The notes beneath the pieces are model-generated. The model was not told the DNA's origin, searched no databases, and was given only the letters and a program-made list of their open reading frames with translations. Of a stretch of 14,947 nt of DNA, positions 14,005-14,947 are shown one piece after another. The stretch is from an uncultured Eubacteriales bacterium (GTDB lineage Bacteria; Bacillota; Clostridia; Oscillospirales; Acutalibacteraceae). Each line of letters opens with the position of its first letter. The stretch's first letter is position 1. Location of the stretch: NCBI GenBank assembly GCA_900321595.1, contig ONWP01000135.1:1-14947 (forward strand). Reading direction: 5' to 3'. The position numbers and the translations under genes are program-made.

Positions 14005-14947
14005 ATGAACACGAATCAGGCGATCAACGCGCTGCTGGACTACGGTCTGGCGCGCAATTTGCTGCAGCCGGAGGACCGCGTCTACGCGCGGAACCTGATG
14101 CTCGACGCGCTCGGGCTGGACGCGTTCCGGGACGAGGCGGGCGCGGAAGCGCCGCTCGAGGAGATCCTTCGCGTGCTCCTGGACGACGCCGTCGCGCGCG
14201 GCGTCTGCGGCGGCTCCGTCACCGAACGGGATCTGCTGGACACGAAGCTGATGAACTGCATGCTGCCGCGCCCCTCCGAGGTCATAGCGCGGTTCCGCGC
14301 GAATTATGCCGAATCCCCCGAGAAGGCGACGGACGACTACTACCGCTTCTCACAGGATACCGACTACATCCGGCGCTACCGAATCCGCAACGACATTAAG
14401 TGGGTGACGAAGACCGAGTACGGCGACATGGACATCACGATCAACCTGTCCAAACCGGAAAAGGATCCGCGGCTGATCAAGCTGGCCGGAAAGACGGTCT
14501 CTGAGAAGTACCCGGCGTGTCAGCTCTGCGCCGACAACGAGGGCTACGCCGGCAGGCTCGACCATCCGGCGCGGGAAAACCACCGCATGATCCCCATCAC
14601 GGTCCACGGTCAGCCCTGGTTTTTCCAATACTCCCCCTATGTCTACTTCAATGAGCACTCCATCTTCCTCAACAGCCTCCATGTGCCGATGAAGATCGAC
14701 CGCGCGGTGTTTGAGAAGCTGTTCGATATCATCGACTTTCTGCCCCACTACTTCGTCGGCTCCAACGCGGGGCTGCCCATCGTCGGCGGCTCCATCCTGG
14801 CGCATGAGCACTTCCAGGGCGGCCGGTACGAATTCGCCATGGCCAAGGCGCCTGTGGAGCGCGAGGTGCGCCTCGCCGCTTACCCGAACGTCTCCGTCGG
14901 CTCCGTCAAGTGGCCGATGACCTGTATCCGCGTCCGGGGCGCGAACC
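14005..14947 (+). CDS. galT: UDP-glucose-hexose-1-phosphate uridylyltransferase, class II (cut by window edge)
   Basis: Leloir-pathway enzyme that exchanges UMP between UDP-glucose and galactose-1-phosphate. About 314 codons are present of a family usually near 490-500 residues; the rest lies beyond the right edge. It is the Bacillota class II form, not the short HIT-type class I: it begins NQAINALLDYGLARNLL, has DIKWVTKTEYGDMDITINLS, a CQLC pair, ENHRMIPITV, PWFFQYSPYVYFNEHSI, and the active-site block GGSILAHEHFQGGRYEF. H267-E268-H269 matches the HxH motif, whose second His is the expected uridylylated residue. AAGGGA lies about 6 bases before ATG 14005, 20 bases after the recD2 stop, so it probably shares that transcript. 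Sugar metabolism behind a repair helicase is functionally unrelated. galK and galE are not seen. Confidence 0.95.
   Translation, partial: MNTNQAINALLDYGLARNLLQPEDRVYARNLMLDALGLDAFRDEAGAEAPLEEILRVLLDDAVARGVCGGSVTERDLLDTKLMNCMLPRPSEVIARFRANYAESPEKATDDYYRFSQDTDYIRRYRIRNDIKWVTKTEYGDMDITINLSKPEKDPRLIKLAGKTVSEKYPACQLCADNEGYAGRLDHPARENHRMIPITVHGQPWFFQYSPYVYFNEHSIFLNSLHVPMKIDRAVFEKLFDIIDFLPHYFVGSNAGLPIVGGSILAHEHFQGGRYEFAMAKAPVEREVRLAAYPNVSVGSVKWPMTCIRVRGAN

Noticed and set aside
1..14947. CRISPR array, tRNA/rRNA genes, insertion sequences, prophage or toxin-antitoxin modules
   Set aside because: No direct repeats with regular spacers, cloverleaf sequences, transposase motifs or matching small gene pairs were seen on either strand.

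Overview
The window is GC-rich, gene-dense bacterial chromosome with strongly GC-ending codons. The gene content points to a high-GC member of the Bacillota, probably class Clostridia: smc-ftsY-rdgB-yhbY-yqeK-rsfS-leuS synteny, the TIGR03905-type TSCPD protein, a class II galT, RecD2 without RecBC, and AGGAGG-type ribosome binding sites. Genus cannot be assigned from sequence alone. I see no insertion sequences, phage genes, CRISPR array, tRNA or rRNA, and no gene-free stretch over 300 bases. The largest gap is 168 bases, between pcrA and the TSCPD gene.

Layout. Everything from base 1 to about 10.66 kb reads leftward. In transcription order it is pcrA (UvrD-type helicase) and elaA (GNAT acetyltransferase), then a rho-independent terminator, then smc. 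A strong promoter follows, driving ftsY - orf137 (unrecognised basic protein) - rdgB - yhbY - yqeK - rsfS - leuS, with leuS cut by the left edge. A divergent promoter pair lies between pcrA and a rightward operon: TSCPD-domain protein - MTA/SAH nucleosidase-like protein - recD2 - galT, with galT cut by the right edge. The first three rightward genes are joined by ATGA start/stop overlaps, and galT follows after 20 bases.

How the genes fit together. The leftward block combines chromosome maintenance (PcrA, Smc), the SRP receptor for membrane targeting (FtsY), nucleotide-pool sanitation (RdgB, and YqeK for Ap4A-type alarmones) and ribosome assembly or translation (YhbY, RsfS, LeuS). This is a housekeeping cluster in which nadD, usually between yhbY and yqeK, is absent. 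The rightward block couples a recombination/repair helicase (RecD2) to a nucleosidase and a small four-cysteine protein.

The most unusual element is the end of ftsY. The FtsY reading frame runs about 120 codons past the normal end of its NG GTPase domain into an acidic Ala/Glu-rich tail. The same DNA, shifted by +1, holds a 137-codon frame that has the host's GC3 bias, its own start and ribosome binding site, and a stop overlapping the rdgB start as ATGA. I interpret this as a hidden basic-protein gene (orf137) overlapping ftsY, or less likely as a frameshifted FtsY C-terminus.
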